From NCBI GenBank assembly GCA_013433145.1, contig CM024179.1:9521300-9585299 (forward strand): a stretch of DNA of 64,000 bases. Direction: 5' to 3'. This stretch comes from Ascaris suum. Lineage: Eukaryota > Nematoda > Chromadorea > Rhabditida > Ascarididae. The position numbers and the translations under genes are program-made. This document shows positions 45,459 to 59,545 of this stretch, piece after piece. Numbering within the stretch: the first letter of the stretch is position 1; each line of letters opens with the position of its first letter. A model generated the notes under the pieces. That model did not search any database. It worked only from the letters and a program-made list of their open reading frames with translations, and was not told the DNA's origin.

Positions 45459-46933
45459 GCTTCATGCGTGACGGTAAAGTACGTTGGAATCATTGAATTT
45501 CAATCTACTAAGATGAAAGCAGGTTGGGTTGTGGTTTTTAAGGTCAAGTTTTAACCAAGTTTCAACTATTTTAACCATCAAGTTTAGCCATTTTTTCAAA
45601 CCAGATTCCTGGATTTCGGAGACAAACGGCACATACGTATCTTGCGCACTTTCAATCATACAAATCTTCTCGTTCAGTCACCTAATTTCAGATATCCTCT
45701 CGATGATGATAGAATGGAAAATAAGAAAATTTCTATTCATCTGAAGTACATTATGGTTTTTCTCATTTGATCTAAAGGCAATATTTTTGAGTGTTCTCCA
45801 TTGAATCGATTGAAATTTTATGCTCTTCTCATCAACTTAGAGATTTTTCAGTAATTTATTGCCTTGTATCACAAAATATGTACTAATAAAATTTTTTCAT
45901 TATTTGATAGAACTATTGACTGCAACTCTTCATATCATTAAAAAAAAAAATTCCACCCTTCCCTTTCTCGAACCCTTTTGCTTTTCTTCAGAAACAATGA
46001 GAACTCCTATATTTTACGACGGCATTGAAACCGTTCTATGGAATTTTTGAAATTTTCTTCTAGATTTTCATTCTCGCATTTTTTTTTGCATTACGCTTTT
46101 TTGAATAACATAGGGTGGAATATTATTTAGAAATCGATCGATTGAGATGAGTAAACGCATATATTTTATCATTTTTTGAATAAATTTCGTTTTGAGATGA
46201 ATAAACGTTATATTTTATTTGAATAAATGTTTTTATTTCTTTAATATTTGAATAAATATTTGAATAAATCTTTAATAGATGAAATAAATGTTATATTTGA
46301 TGAATAAACGTTAAATTATTTTGAGATGAATAAACGCTACTATATATTTCGTTATATTTTATCCAATTTCTTTAATGAATCAAATGGATTTGAATGCATT
46401 TTTGTAAATTTCTTTGCAAAAGCGCACTATGGCGACGTAATGTCTGTATGTGTCCTCTGTCCGTTTGTATTTGTCGCTCTGTATGGTGAACTCAAATAAG
46501 GCGCCAACGGATATTAAATTTGCTTATAGACATTTGAAAGCGGAAAAAAATTTACACATTTTATGAAATTCTTTATTTGATTACAGATTGTTTGGCTTAT
46601 AGAAGAGCAAATCATTTGTAGAAGACTCATGCGGATGGTGGTGTCAATTAATGGAAGATATCAGTAACTGATTGATTTGTTGTCCAAAATGCAAAAGCGC
46701 ATATTGCGCCAACTCTTTTGATGCAATTTTCGACTTATTTTTTTACTTATAAAGATATAAATTAACTAATTGATCACTAAAAATAAATATATGTCACTTT
46801 CATAATGATATAATATTTTTGATTATTTGCTTGCGCAGTAAACATAGTTCGTAAAAAAATTTTCGCAAGTTGCTGATTATTTCAGTCTTCCAAGGGAAGA
46901 ATTTTTATTGTAGGTGAAATATTTTGATGGTTG

Positions 46934-46979
46934 TGCGAAGAGAGAGAGAGAGAGAAAGAGAAAGAGAGAAAGAGAGAGA
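46934..46979. repeat. (GA)n-rich simple repeat
   Basis: gagagagag interrupted by aaa steps; purine-rich on the plus strand. Confidence 0.9.
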
Positions 46980-48487
46980 CGTTATCTAAAGATCTGGCCG
47001 CATGTGAGTCCTATTTCTAGGCCATATTATCGCTATTTCATGTTTGGCAAAATTCATTTTCTTGTTCACTCACCGCCGCTGATCGTAACTCAAAACTTGA
47101 CCGATTTTTTCACGTTTACTTCAGTTATTCGTCATTATTTAAAGAAAGCAGTCAACTTTCGAAATTATAGCTATCTCTTTTGTTCTCTTTATTTATTTTA
47201 TTTGATTTGAATATTTTAACTTCATTTTTTTTCATATTTTTGAATAAATATTTAACAGATAATATCATTGATGCTTTATTCTTTTGCACAAATTTTCCTT
47301 TGCTTTCAAAGATGCAATTGTGAGCGTATAATTATTTGAATGTTTAATCGGCTTTCAACCATCACCATCATTTAGTTCGTTTCTTAAGAGGTGTTCTTCA
47401 ATTATTCTGCTAAGAAGAACGGCATCTAACTTTTGCTCAACGTTCGACGTCAAGCAGGTTGGCCATTCCAATTCATTGTTTAACCAAAAATTCAATCAAG
47501 GTTAGCTTATCACTGGAAATGAACGCTTCCCTCATAAAAGTGCATCCATAAACCAAATTTTTACCTTTGAGCAATTTTTGGGAAATGCAGCAGTGGGAAG
47601 ATTAGAGGATGGAAGAAGTAAAGCTAACCGGAAGGACTGACGTGACAAGTTTTTATAAAATGAGAAGTAATAAAATATGCGCATTAATTTATTCATATTT
47701 TTGACGAATTGAGTATTCGCGTAAATCTCCAATAATAATCTTTAAATCCTTTTTATTCGGCATAAAATGACATTGTTATAATGCGTTTTCCAGATGCAGA
47801 TATATAGAACAGCATAGCAACTAGTTTCTCTTTTGCGTGCTTTGCATTCAACTTCATGCGCCCAATTGGAAATTTTTTTTTTGCTTATTTTTATGAGATT
47901 TTTGACGCCTATTTTCCAGTCAATGTTGAGTGGAACAATTTTTGTACCACTGAGAATTGTCGAAAATTTCAAAGACTTTTGTTTCTGATTTCACATTTGT
48001 TAAATACGAAGCGGTTCCATATGGAGATTCTAATGCTTTGTACCAATAATTTGAGGATATGGTATTTTATGCATATTTATGTGCTTTTCTAAATACATTT
48101 AAATAAGTGCTATCTTCGTATCCGAATTTTTTTTGCGTCAGATATCATCAATTTGCATAAGAGAGCCATAACTATATAACTTCCTTGAATTATTGACCGA
48201 AATTAATTAACGCAGCGTTATTTATGGCGTACTCTTAGTAGGAGCCCATCAAATTTACAATAATGAAACAGTGAAAGTGATAGATACGAATTTCGATAGA
48301 TATAATGCATTTATTCGAGAGTAATTATGAACGACTGATGAGGTGATAAAATTAGACGAAAATTTTCGTATTTCATTGATCGATTACGTATAGATTTGCT
48401 CTCCCCGCAAACAGTAGCCATTTGAGAATGTTTGACAGTGTTGGCTAGTCAATGAATAGTACCCGCTTGCCGATGCTTTTTTTTCAG

Positions 48488-48607
48488 CAATCTCTCCCTC
48501 TCCTCATCATTGTTTACCACCTGAAAAGCAAACTTGCAATCAAAGCTAACCGCCGCTTGCATAGAAATAAACTCGAAATCAACTCCTCTACTAAGCTAAC
48601 CGGCTAA
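48488..48607 (+). CDS. Candidate terminal exon, 39 codons
   Basis: The acceptor gctttttttttcag is very strong. It is followed by 39 codons in phase 0 to TAA (48605-48607): a hydrophobic start (QSLPLLIIVYHL) and a basic helix (LAIKANRRLHRNKLE). It could be the last membrane segment and tail of a membrane protein. No partner exon was identified. Confidence 0.33.
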   Translation, partial: QSLPLLIIVYHLKSKLAIKANRRLHRNKLEINSSTKLTG

Positions 48608-50799
48608 CTTTCCTTACAACGAGTGAATAGTAGGGCTATCAATGAATGGATAGCAAACACTACAGAGTAAACGTACGCTTACTATGAACAGATCGAGGAG
48701 TTTCTTGATGATGATGTTGTTTGCGAAGAGAATCATTCATACGCACGATAAAAGAGTTGAAATTTAGTCGTTTATTTTCGTTGAATAGCTATCTCAATAT
48801 GTGTAATCTGTAAAGCTTTCAAGAATAGAGCTAAACACTCACGAGTAGATTTCTTGACTTTCAAACGTAATTTACTGTTCTTTCAAGATTGCACTATTCC
48901 TTCAACGCTTATCTTGTACTATTCCTTCAAAAATACGTTCTTTTTTCGGCTTGATATGTTAGTTGTCGCTGTATGTTATTCGAGATTCGGTCACGATGTG
49001 AAAATAGCGATTATGATTGAAAATCCGAGAAATAATCTATACTTTTAATGTTGTGAGTTTTTCAGGATTTATTAGCAAAAAGTTACTGAGTGATGAAGTG
49101 GATGCTTTTTGCTCACAAAAATGTTCACTTAGGGGTGTTAATCGATGAGCAAATTTATTTCGGCTGAACGTTTAATTGAAGATGCTCGAGTTTTTTCATT
49201 GAACTATTTGAAGTTTTGAGGTACGAATTTCATTAAACCGGAAAATTTCAATTATTTCAAGCATTAAGCAGTTCTTAAAGCTTTGCAACAATGTGTTTTC
49301 AAAAACAATATTCTATTATGGTTTATTAAATGACTGGAGCGCATAGGAAGATAATAGCCTCTAAAGCTATTCCAGAAAATAGTATAAGCAGAAAAAAAAA
49401 TGACGAGAAACTAAAGGCGAGAAAAAATCGCCTCCAGGAATTATTGTACATATCACAATCATCGTTCTATGTAGTCCTCTTCCCATTCGACTGTACTAGT
49501 GTATTTCCACCTCCGGATAATCCTCGATGGGCTTCAAAATAAAATATTTCTTATTTCATATCTAGTGAAAGTTTTAAAACTCTTAAGTTCATAAATAACG
49601 ATAAATTCTGAAAAAAAAAACGATTAAATATCCATCTACGATACGTTCAATGATTCATGAAATTCTGGATTCAGTGATGCGAATTAAATTATTCTGAATT
49701 TGATTCCGTTAAAATTCCGGAAATAAAAGATTAAATTCTGGAAGAAATCTCTTAAATTGTACGATGAAAACTATTCAGTTTATAAATGGAAATTTAAACG
49801 CCAATCGAACCGACAGCGTCATTTGTTGTATGCACTATGAACGTCACGCAAATAGTCGAACGATATGCAAACGAATGTGACAGCACGCTGCCCCATCAAA
49901 CGTATCGGTGACAGCGTTATCGCTTAGCAGTAGATATATCTTGGCGCGAACTTTATGTAAATTTGAAATTATTAATTTATCACACCTATCCACATTCCAT
50001 AACAAATTAGTCTTGATCATTTTCGTTTCAAATGTTACTTTGTCTTGGTCACTTCGTGGAGAAAAGCATTCATTCACTCATATCACCGTTGGTAAAAATT
50101 GTCGTTTCATAAAATTCATCTGCTTTTTTTTTCTTAGTCGTTTTCAACGTCGTTTTTTAAATGAGAGAGTTGGAAAGCGGAATTTTTTAGTGCAATCAAA
50201 GGTCCACAAACCAATTTTATCGGCTTAATGCAGCAGTAGAACTATTGATATTCGTCCATATGTTTTATCGCAAAGAATTGCTGCGTCATGCGATAAGAAA
50301 TTTCATTCAAAGATAAAAAATGAACGCATAACCTCAAAACGGTAAATTGAAAGCTCATTTTCATCTGAAAACCTCTTCAAATACTTTAAGAGTTCCAAAA
50401 TGGAAAATGGGCGTATAAGCAAAGATATTATCACCAATTATTAAGGTTAGGGATTCCCCCCCCCCCCCCCAAAATAGTATTAGACTCTTGGAGAATAGTA
50501 CTGAAATATTCACTAGCATCCTCTTCAAACATTTCACCTTTTCATTCTTGGCTGGCGCTTGAAGCATCAAATTTTTCTGGGACATAAAGAAAAAAGTCGT
50601 CGCTTAGCGCCATATCTATTTTGGCGACCAGTCAAATGCGTTTCTATGAAGGATAATGAAAGTTTTTTTTTTTAATGGAAGAAATATTCTAAGGTTTTTC
50701 AATGACTGTAAAAGCCCTTAAAAATTTGGCATTCATTAAATATTCGTTGGCTCTGCGAGCAAAGGGTAAATGGAGAGGAGGGAAATTTATTGCGTTCAG
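48608..50799. other. Mostly AT-rich, one weak ORF
   Basis: The only frame of interest is 49330-49542 (plus, 70 codons from ATG), lysine-rich with KKNDEKLKARKNRLQELL; there is no splice or poly(A) support. The rest shows nothing. Confidence 0.35.
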
Positions 50800-53700
50800 A
50801 TGATCAAAAACTTTCGAAGTAATATGGATGAAGCGGCTAAATCTTTCGAAGTGAGCAAAGTTTATTAGTTAAAGACGAGCGAAATATTTCAGTGAAAGCA
50901 TAGACTGTATCAGCTGGTAATCTTATTGTAATGTAGAAGTAAAATTAATATTATTTTATCGTTTTAATTTTTTTTCGCTATTCTTCTCTTCTTTTTTTCA
51001 GCATAATTCATCAATGCAAATTCGATTCATTTATTATTTTATTGTTGGACTCATTTCAGCGTTATCGTTTTCACTAAATCCGGTTTTTTTTTAACGTCAA
51101 AGGATGATAGTCGAAATGTTCTCATAAATTGCATCCATTTGTTTATGGTTTCTTTTGGATTATGCCGCACTTGTTGTACTTTCTCATCTTCACATATAAA
51201 CCCCCTATCGTGAGTGTGTATCAATAACAACGATCTAAACCGGATTATGCTAATTGCGAGTATTTCATTTACGTTGCATTCTTTAAACTTTGCAGCATTT
51301 CCATTGTATTCCTAAAATATCAAGCAGCTTTCGATAGATATAGCTTGCAATTCACATTTCGTGGCGTTTCAAAAAATCTTAATGCCTAAAATTGTCATAG
51401 ATTAAAGCAAAAACTATACTATTATAACATAATTCTTTAATAGATTCTATAGTTATTTTCTTCCTAACTTTAGCGGCAAATATGGCGCCCATTTGAACCT
51501 CTAATTCATTGTCCTTTTCACGACTCCTTCATAGGCACGTGAACCGGTCTTCAATCGTTCGACAACAGGTATAAGTACTTCGATCGGAAGAATAAAAAGT
51601 TCTAATATAACAAGTTAGCTTATCTCAGCAATAACACTTTCTTTTTCGATGTATTTTTGCAGCTTTTGGGCTTTGCGCTTTTCAAGGATACTGTAGAGCT
51701 GTATGCTTGCTGAGTATATTTTTCATATGCTGAACCTCCCAATACATCAACCCCTTTTCTGTTATGAGGGATATTTTCGAGAATTGGTTGCGAATAATAG
51801 AGACACTCCAAGCCGTATTCTAAAAGAATTTCAAACAAGAAAAAATTGAGGTAATTTTGCAGAAAATCTTTCAACAATTGCAGAAATTATATTTGATCAA
51901 TCGTTCCTTTCTATTATATCAATTACCATCATTAAAGAATATTCGTATACTGGCTGTATGATCTTCTCAAATATGTTCGTGATGTATATTTCATGCAAAG
52001 CGAATCAGTGTAATTTTATAGGCGGTGCAATTTTTTGGCGTTGACTTTGCTTGCATATCGTGGGGCGTGACGGCTGGCTGCTTCGAGATCAGCCACTCTC
52101 CCCGCTAAGAGCGGTCATAATAGGCGTGTAGCCTTCGTTGAGCACACGTAACGCGTTTGTTTATAAGAGGGCATTTCTTATTGGGTATTGCCTCTAATCG
52201 TAGCGCCTGTTATGCGTTATCTCAATTGCTTCCAACAAGCTTTAAAATTCCTCAACCGTCAGAAAAATCAGCGAGTATTCTCCATAGTACTTCTATTAGT
52301 GAATCGCGCTTTCTGTTAAGTTTTTTATTACTAACGACATTAAAAAAGGATGAAAATATCATCCATGATAGTCCCGTTTAATAGTCGTCGAATTTCAAAA
52401 GCACTCTCTCGTAGAAGCTGTTCTTTTCGTTGTCGTTTCGCAATAATCCTTATAATATTTTACAGTATCTAATCATTCCAATAATATTTTACAATCTAAA
52501 GTTCGTTCATGTATTTGCCGTTTTTTTTTTTTCTGAATGCGGAAAGTATTCCGGTTTCTTTACTTCTAGTTTTCCGTAATTTTTACTTCTGCAGTATAGA
52601 TTTCCCAGCCACAGAAAATTTAATAACAATAAAGCGAAATCAGATTCTATTTGATTCTATATGTTTTTCTTAAGGCTATTTAATTTTCTTTTGTCTTTTT
52701 ATTTTCCCTTATTAAAATATTACAAAAAAAAATGGACCTTTAAAGTGATTTATGATTTATTTTAGCAGATTAAGATAAATATTAATACTTTACTTCCTTT
52801 TTTTTAAAACTTACTTACCTTTTTACATGAATTACATATCATTAGAATATTATGATTGATGCGTATCGATAATATTCTCTTCAATTTTCAAATCAAAAAA
52901 AATTCATCATTTTTCATTTTCTGAACTAAAAAAAAAATTCACTAATTTGAGGGCGAAAACTTTTTTTCAGGTTTACTAAGTTGTTAGGTCAAATAAGTTA
53001 TTAAGTAAGTTTTATTTCAAATAAGTTAGATTCACGAAGTTTTTAGGTCCAGTCCACTAAATAAATTCACTAAATTGTTAGGTAATGAGTGAAAATAATA
53101 TTTGCATTTAGCGTCAGAATTTACCAAGTTTTATACAACTTCATCGTATAAATTGCATTCGAAAATCGAAAATTATCAATTTTTAATCCTATCCGCGCAC
53201 AATTAAATAATGGCTATCGTCTAAGCAATCTTGACCAATGGAAAAATCCTGAATTTTGAAAAAGGGCAGCGAAGAAAGGCTGTGTTCATGCCATACTGAA
53301 GGGGTGAGGGGTAAAGGGGAGGGGAGAGCAAAAGAGTGGAAATTCCCTCGATATCTGAGAACACTTTTATAGTTAACTGAAAGATATTTTAAAGTGAATG
53401 AAATATTTCTCGATCACATAAAACGTTGTGTGATAATAAAACAAACATTTGTGTAAAACTGTTTAATTTATCTTTTTTTCGTCTAAATTGATATGCACAT
53501 CGGAATAGAATGGAAAAAAATTAGCAACAAAATAGTGAATATTGAACAAATAGAGAAAATAAACTAATTGCTGATAGTAGAATAAATAATATGCAAATAA
53601 ATTTAGTTCTTCTTAAATATAGGTTCTAAATTTAGTTCTTCTTAAATATAGGTTCTCAATTTTTACTGTTCGAAAATTTCAACATTATCAAACAATTCGA

Positions 53701-54280
53701 AAAATACCAGTACTAAGGTTATCTGCATTCCTATAATGTTTGCAAAAAATAATGCATGCATAACTGCCTCAATTATTTCGACGTATAATCCTCGTCAGGA
53801 ATAAAATAATGAACAAATTCGTGGATATGACTATCTTTATTCGAAGCGGTATATATGACCGCTTTTAGGATATATTTTTATTTTTTACCATCGGGTTACA
53901 TTTATACCTCCAAATTGTCCTCAAGTTGAACGTTATTTCGTTGTGGTGCATTACGCATTTTATGGGCTTGGCTGCAAAATTTGCTCGCTATTCGTGCTGT
54001 TATAGAATTGACACTTTCAACCATCATCGGTATTCAAAGCTCGCTGATCAATTACGAGGTTTTAGCTCATTTTAGGATCGTTCTTCTCTGATCAATCTCA
54101 ATTTTATAGTACGTCTCACACCAAATTGTTGAGTTTAAATGAGTATCATGTTTTTATTGGTCGTTATATGTGCATCGATCCCTATAAGGTAGATAATAGT
54201 ATTCACATTAGTCGTTCAGTTTGAAAAAAAAAAATTTCATCGACACCCTTTTCGTTAAACAAAATTATGGACTCTCGGGT

Positions 54281-54345
<65 letters not shown>

Positions 54346-57300
54346 TTCTCTTTCATTTCCTTTGAAAGTGTTAGATTTACACGTAAAATTGCGCTAACAA
54401 ATACAGTATATAAATAAATGATCATCATAACTATGGATATTCGTGTGTTAGCTGATTGTTGCAAAATATGAATATTCAAATATCAATAATTCACCCCTCA
54501 TTTCTAATAAAAAGCATCACTAGCAATTATCATCGCCAGTTTATTAGTTCAGTTCCATAATGATAAAAAATATTGCTCATTAATTGATTGATCTTTTCAA
54601 CGAAGAATCAAAGAAGTTAAATGGTCACTTTTGGGAAAATTTAGTGGATAATTTTGAAAAATATTTAAAGCTAGAATTTTTTTTTCGAAAAGTTTTTCTT
54701 AGCGTATAAATTTATCTGAGAGCTTAATTGATGAATATTTTGTTTCTTAACGGTATACAAAACGAAAATCTATCTCATATAATATAATTGAATATAAAAA
54801 GAAACGTTTTTTTTTTTAATCTAATCGCAATAATAGCTCATATCAATATTTGAGCAAAATGTATTCATTTATTGAGCATGAATAGATATGACATCTTCAA
54901 AGTTTTTTTTTAACATAAGATTTGACGTTTTCTTGCAGTCGAATTTCCCTCATATCGTATTATTTTGATTAAAAATTTTACCCCATTATTTGTAATGAAT
55001 TGAATTCATTACAATTGATCGTTTAAAAAAATATTATTTATTTGTGATTTTAAAATATTTACTTTATGCATATTATTTGTATGGAATTTAATTGGACTAT
55101 CTTAGCATCAAATTCATTCGCTGTTAACTAAGGAATATTCTAGCATTTAAGCGAGTAGTTGTTTCTCATCAATATTGTATTGTGTAAACAGGTCGGCTCA
55201 TTTTGGTATTACAAATGATTGACGGATTATTGCAACGTTTTATCGTTGATTGACGTTCAAAAAATAGTGGATTCCGTTTTATTACTCTCAAAGGTTTTAT
55301 TGCGATTTGTGGACAAATTTATTATTTTTGCAATTTTTAGTTGAGAAATTGTGTGTTTTTATTTGCAATTGCATTTATCTAAATCAGCATACTTATAGTC
55401 TTATGAATAAAATTCGACGATAACAAGATTAGACTCTTAGAGAAGTGGATCTTCTTTAAACAAGAAAAAAAAAACGCCGATTTCAAATGGATTTAAATCG
55501 AGAATAAGAGTCTTTTTTTTCAATATAAATTTAATCAAATGGATTTATTGCCACTTATGATCGAAATGAATATACTGTTTTTTCCATCTTTGAATGATTG
55601 GTTGATCGGAGTAATCGAAAACAATGGAATTAATCGGAGTAATCGAATCAATTCTCAATGGGTATAATCAGTTGACGCATTTTCAGTCGATTCTAAGTCA
55701 TCTAAACAAAAGGGAGGAGTCTTTATTAGCGTTTACTATTAACTCTCAATACTCATTACAGGGTGAACAATTCTCTCGTATAGCTGATAACATAATGACG
55801 ACAATAAGTTTGAAGATGGTGACGTATGGAATATTCACAAATTAAGATTAGCGTATAGTGATAGCATCTGACACCACCCCAATCAAAATTATGCGGTGCT
55901 TTTGACGTTAAACCCTTGCGTAAAAATTCTGCGAACACTATTGGAATTCATCAGAAATGATAGGCAATCGAGTAAGCGGCCAGTTCACCTGTCTAACAAC
56001 TTTTCGAATATGCAAATTTATTTCTCGACTAAGCGATTAAATCAGTTATCGCTTTAAACTTGCAAAATCGATTAGCAACATAGGTTCGCTTCTTATTTGA
56101 GTTTGAATATATGCGTTTATTTGCGCCAATTGCTATTAAAGAGATTGAGGCATGGACTTAAAAATTTGCATATTACTCTTATACGCATTACTTGCGCCAG
56201 TTAAAGAGATGCATATTGAGATATACAAATTTGCATATTACTTTTATAGTGTACCAAGAAGTAAATCAATGCGGCAGCCAAAGTAACAACATAATTTCGA
56301 CGAATCTTGCTCTCCTTTCATTACGAAAAATCAGTTTTTTTTACACCACTGAGGATAGGTTGGCGTCACTTGCAAACCTGAAATTTCGTTCGGTTCTCTC
56401 AATTAGCACCTGAACGAGTATGATTGCATGACGATACGATTGTACGTTGGGGTATGAACACATGGGTGACACGTCGCGGCAATTAGGCGGTATGGTTGAC
56501 GATCCATCGCTATTCACTTTTTATTGCTGCGCCAATGCATAGATCTAAAAATAGAGGAATTTTAGTGAGTCCTTTACTTCGAATTTTCTATTTCTATCCA
56601 AATTTCATTTTGTTTTTTTTTTTTGCTGGAATTTTTCCAGAACACTTGTAATTGCAGAGATAGAATAGATAGGAGTCGGGACTCAGGTAAAGGTTGATAT
56701 AGTGTTTTCACTGCATATATTGCAAGTTTTGCAAGAAATGAGACAATCCAAAATGCGTCTTGGCTGCATATATAGAATTCGTAAATATAAATTAAGGAGC
56801 CCACTTTATCGGTTAATTGCAATTACCGAGCCTCTTCTAGACCACTGCCACGAATATCACCTGCAAATGGAATGCTCATGATCACGAGTTGGAGTTGCGC
56901 TTTTACACTGATGAGAAAATGGTGGTGAGGACAAAGGATTGAAACGGGAATATACATGGTAGAAGGGTACGTTATGATTGGGTCGGGAATGTCCTCCTTT
57001 ATCATACCCATTCCTCCCACAGACCCCCCCCCCACCCATGCCCCACCATGAGACCTTATCTAAACACTGATACACATTGAAAATATTTGGTGACTAACAA
57101 ATTGCCGAATAACCGTTAGGTTGAATTTGTGCATAATTATGTGCGTAATTCAAGTATTGAAAAATAGAATAGCCAATTCTGACTAAAGAGGTTGGAGGTT
57201 TGAACTGTTTTTTTTTTTTTTTTTTTGCAAAAATGAACCGTTTATTACATAAGTTTTCATTAAAAAAAAAAAAACATAAATAGTCATCAATTCTTGAAAT

Positions 57301-57555
57301 CGTTATTCATACAATTGCCAATATTTTATAAACAATGAAGGAATAATTTCAAAATGTGAAGAAAAAAAAAACAATAAAACTGCTCCTAGATTTTGAAAAA
57401 TTATTTATTTGAACATTTAGTTGTCTTTTCTTCTGCTGAAATTTTTTTTTTTTTTTTCTTTTTTCGACGATTTTCTTTGACTGTTTTAGATAGAAGAAAA
57501 TATCAACGTGTTTTCGTTATCAAATCTCATGTTTATTTGTATTTGTTGGAATGTT

Positions 57556-57629
<74 letters not shown>

Positions 57630-59083
57630 GCTATGAGAATTCTCTCAAAAATTACTCCGTTTAAAAAAAATTTTTTTAATAAGTTAAAATTTCGTTTAAA
57701 TGATTTTTTTTTTGTTCTAATCGAAAAAATAATTGGATGGATTACCATTGTTGGATCATTGCGTATATCGATGAAACAAAATGAAGAGAAGAAAGAGAGA
57801 GAGAGACGAAACGGAGAGAGGAAAAAAGTCGCCGGCAATCTTATCAAGACAACCGGAAATATGATGGAAACAAATTGACGCGTTATGTAATTTACCTGTT
57901 GTGTGAGTGAATTTGAAATAATTGAAATCAACGCATTACTAGTTTGAGTACTATGAACAACTGAAATAATCGTTTCTATCTTTTAACGTTTTTTTTTTTT
58001 TTAAATATTTGCATTTCCCAATCAACGTCGTTTACGATGATGCACTAATATATTTGCCGCGTAAAGTTTACTCATTTTCGTTTATTTTTGCATTTTGCTA
58101 TGTGAACATTGTCACATTGTCCAAATGCACTTTTTTAGTCGGGAAATATATGAAAATATTGCTAAAACGATGCAGTCAAAACTAGATCAAGTTGAAGAGA
58201 TTCTAAAGAAAATAAAAGGTGTAGGGGGGAGGAGAGGGGGGGGGGGGGGAGGGAGAGATAAGGCCAGAGAAGAGGAAATTGGAGCCTCTCCGCATACGCA
58301 ATTCAAAGCGGAGGAAGGAATTGTTGATTGTCGAAAAAATCATCGGCTGATACCAAAAGAGTTTTCATAAACGAATTTCATTCAATTCATAAATACCATC
58401 ATCAGCAGCAATAATTTGAATAAATTTGCATAATGATACATAAAGTTTCATAGTTAACGAACCTAAGAGGCAATTATTATAAGGTAAAATGCATAGCGTC
58501 AATAAAACATATTTCGCTTTCCTTCCCCTTCAATAATTTTGGAAATATTTTCTGCATCAGAATTGGGTTTTTCTTTGAATTTCGTAATAATATTACTATT
58601 TATTTATTCTTTTCGTTATTTGCAATAAAGCAAAAGAATTAGCCAATATAATCTGCACGTAGACTCGTGGTGCCGTTTTTCCGAATTGTTTACGAGTTTC
58701 TCTGTGAATTGTTGACAGCTAAGCATTGTCCATAATGTTTTCGAGTTCTTCTTTTTTTTTTCCTTATCGATGTATGCGAAGATCACGTGTAAAATGTATA
58801 TTATCTTATCTGTATCATCTCTACGATTTGAAGTCTTATATGCAAATCGTTCATCTCTTACCATCACCGTCTATAAAATATGCTTATTGGAAGCTCCATA
58901 ACCTCTAGAATGCACCTCGACTTTATGTAAATGAATTAAAATTTTTTTTTTGCAGATAAGGAGCGGAAAATAATAAGACCCAGTTTTATTATACTCTTGT
59001 GGTTATTGTTTTCATTTTTTTTAAATAGTGCACTTGGCTGTGGATCTAGTAACGTTGGTGCCGTTTACATGCGTAACCACTAA
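50800..59083 (+). CDS. Candidate coiled-coil, single-pass membrane protein
   Basis: Proposed plus-strand exons: 50800-50850, 55687-55823, 58139-58218, 58956-59083. Junction phases are 0, 2 and 1, and the model closes at TAA 59081, giving about 131 residues. The last two exons are the best supported (ttttttag|T and ttttttgcag|AT; donor AAAAG|gtgtag). The order is: short N-terminal helix (MIKNFRSNMDEAAKSFE), a helical stretch (FSRIADNIMTTISLKM), a coiled coil (MQSKLDQVEEILKKIKDKER), then one membrane segment (FIILLWLLFSFFL) and a 16-residue tail. A helix running straight into a C-terminal membrane anchor is the layout of SNAREs and other tail-anchored proteins, but no family signature is certain. 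The first exon, 4.8 kb upstream, is the weakest part. Confidence 0.38.
52016..52160 (-). pseudogene. Ankyrin-like repeat fragment with one frameshift
   Basis: Minus strand: VLNEGYTPIMTAL is in one frame, and after one extra base near 52106 the next frame continues AGRVADLEAASRHAPRYA and stops at 52016-52018. Together they fit the ankyrin pattern G-x-TPL-x-A-x-x-G followed by a helix and loop. The fragment sits alone, GC-rich in AT-rich sequence, between stops. It may be a pseudogene remnant or a real exon with a sequencing error. Confidence 0.4.
53597..53655. repeat. Two-copy tandem repeat, ~29 bp unit
   Basis: aaatttagttcttcttaaa followed by tataggttct occurs twice in tandem. Confidence 0.85.
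54281..54345. repeat. (CT)n simple repeat
   Basis: CT units with TTTC interruptions inside the proposed long intron. Confidence 0.95.
57559..57622. repeat. (CT)n simple repeat
   Basis: About 32 CT units; they create artificial Ser-Leu and Glu-Arg frames that are not genes. Confidence 0.96.
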
Positions 59084-59545
59084 TGTTTACTCGCATATTT
59101 TAAATTTATTCGTCCGATTGCATCGTTTGTTCGCCTCCTTTCGTGCTAGAAGACAGCCGCCACATATGGTTTTGAGGATTACAACGTATTCGCAATAATC
59201 ATTCCGGTTGTTTTAGGACGTTGCATCGTCTTCTCATGACCAAATGTTGAGAAAATTGTTCGACTATTAACGTCTGTTTTTACGTTACGCTTTAAGATAC
59301 GATTTGCAGTGAAACAAGAGGCAGAATATATAAACGATCGTGTAACGAGTAATTTTTATTAGCGATCATCGCGTAAGCGTTGGTTAGCGTTGATGAACTG
59401 TATAAAATAATCCTCCGTCGTCATCTCAATTTCTCTTCTTTTCTCTTCCGTTGCTAACAGAAACTAGATCAATATCGTGGTTGTAATACAATAATAATGC
59501 ACTATAGACATTACTAGCACTACCACATTTTTATTTTAGTTTAAA

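Noticed and set aside
55860..55940. Minus ORF with PHNFDWGGVRC
   Set aside because: Looks like part of an interspersed non-coding repeat rather than an exon; no splice sites fit.
56823..57075. Two overlapping minus ORFs with Gly- and Pro-rich sequence
   Set aside because: A poly-G/C tract and overlapping frames; no consistent exon structure.
57393..57931. 161- and 132-codon ORFs rich in Ser-Leu or Glu-Arg
   Set aside because: Driven by the (CT)n repeat and poly-T tracts; no splice or start support.
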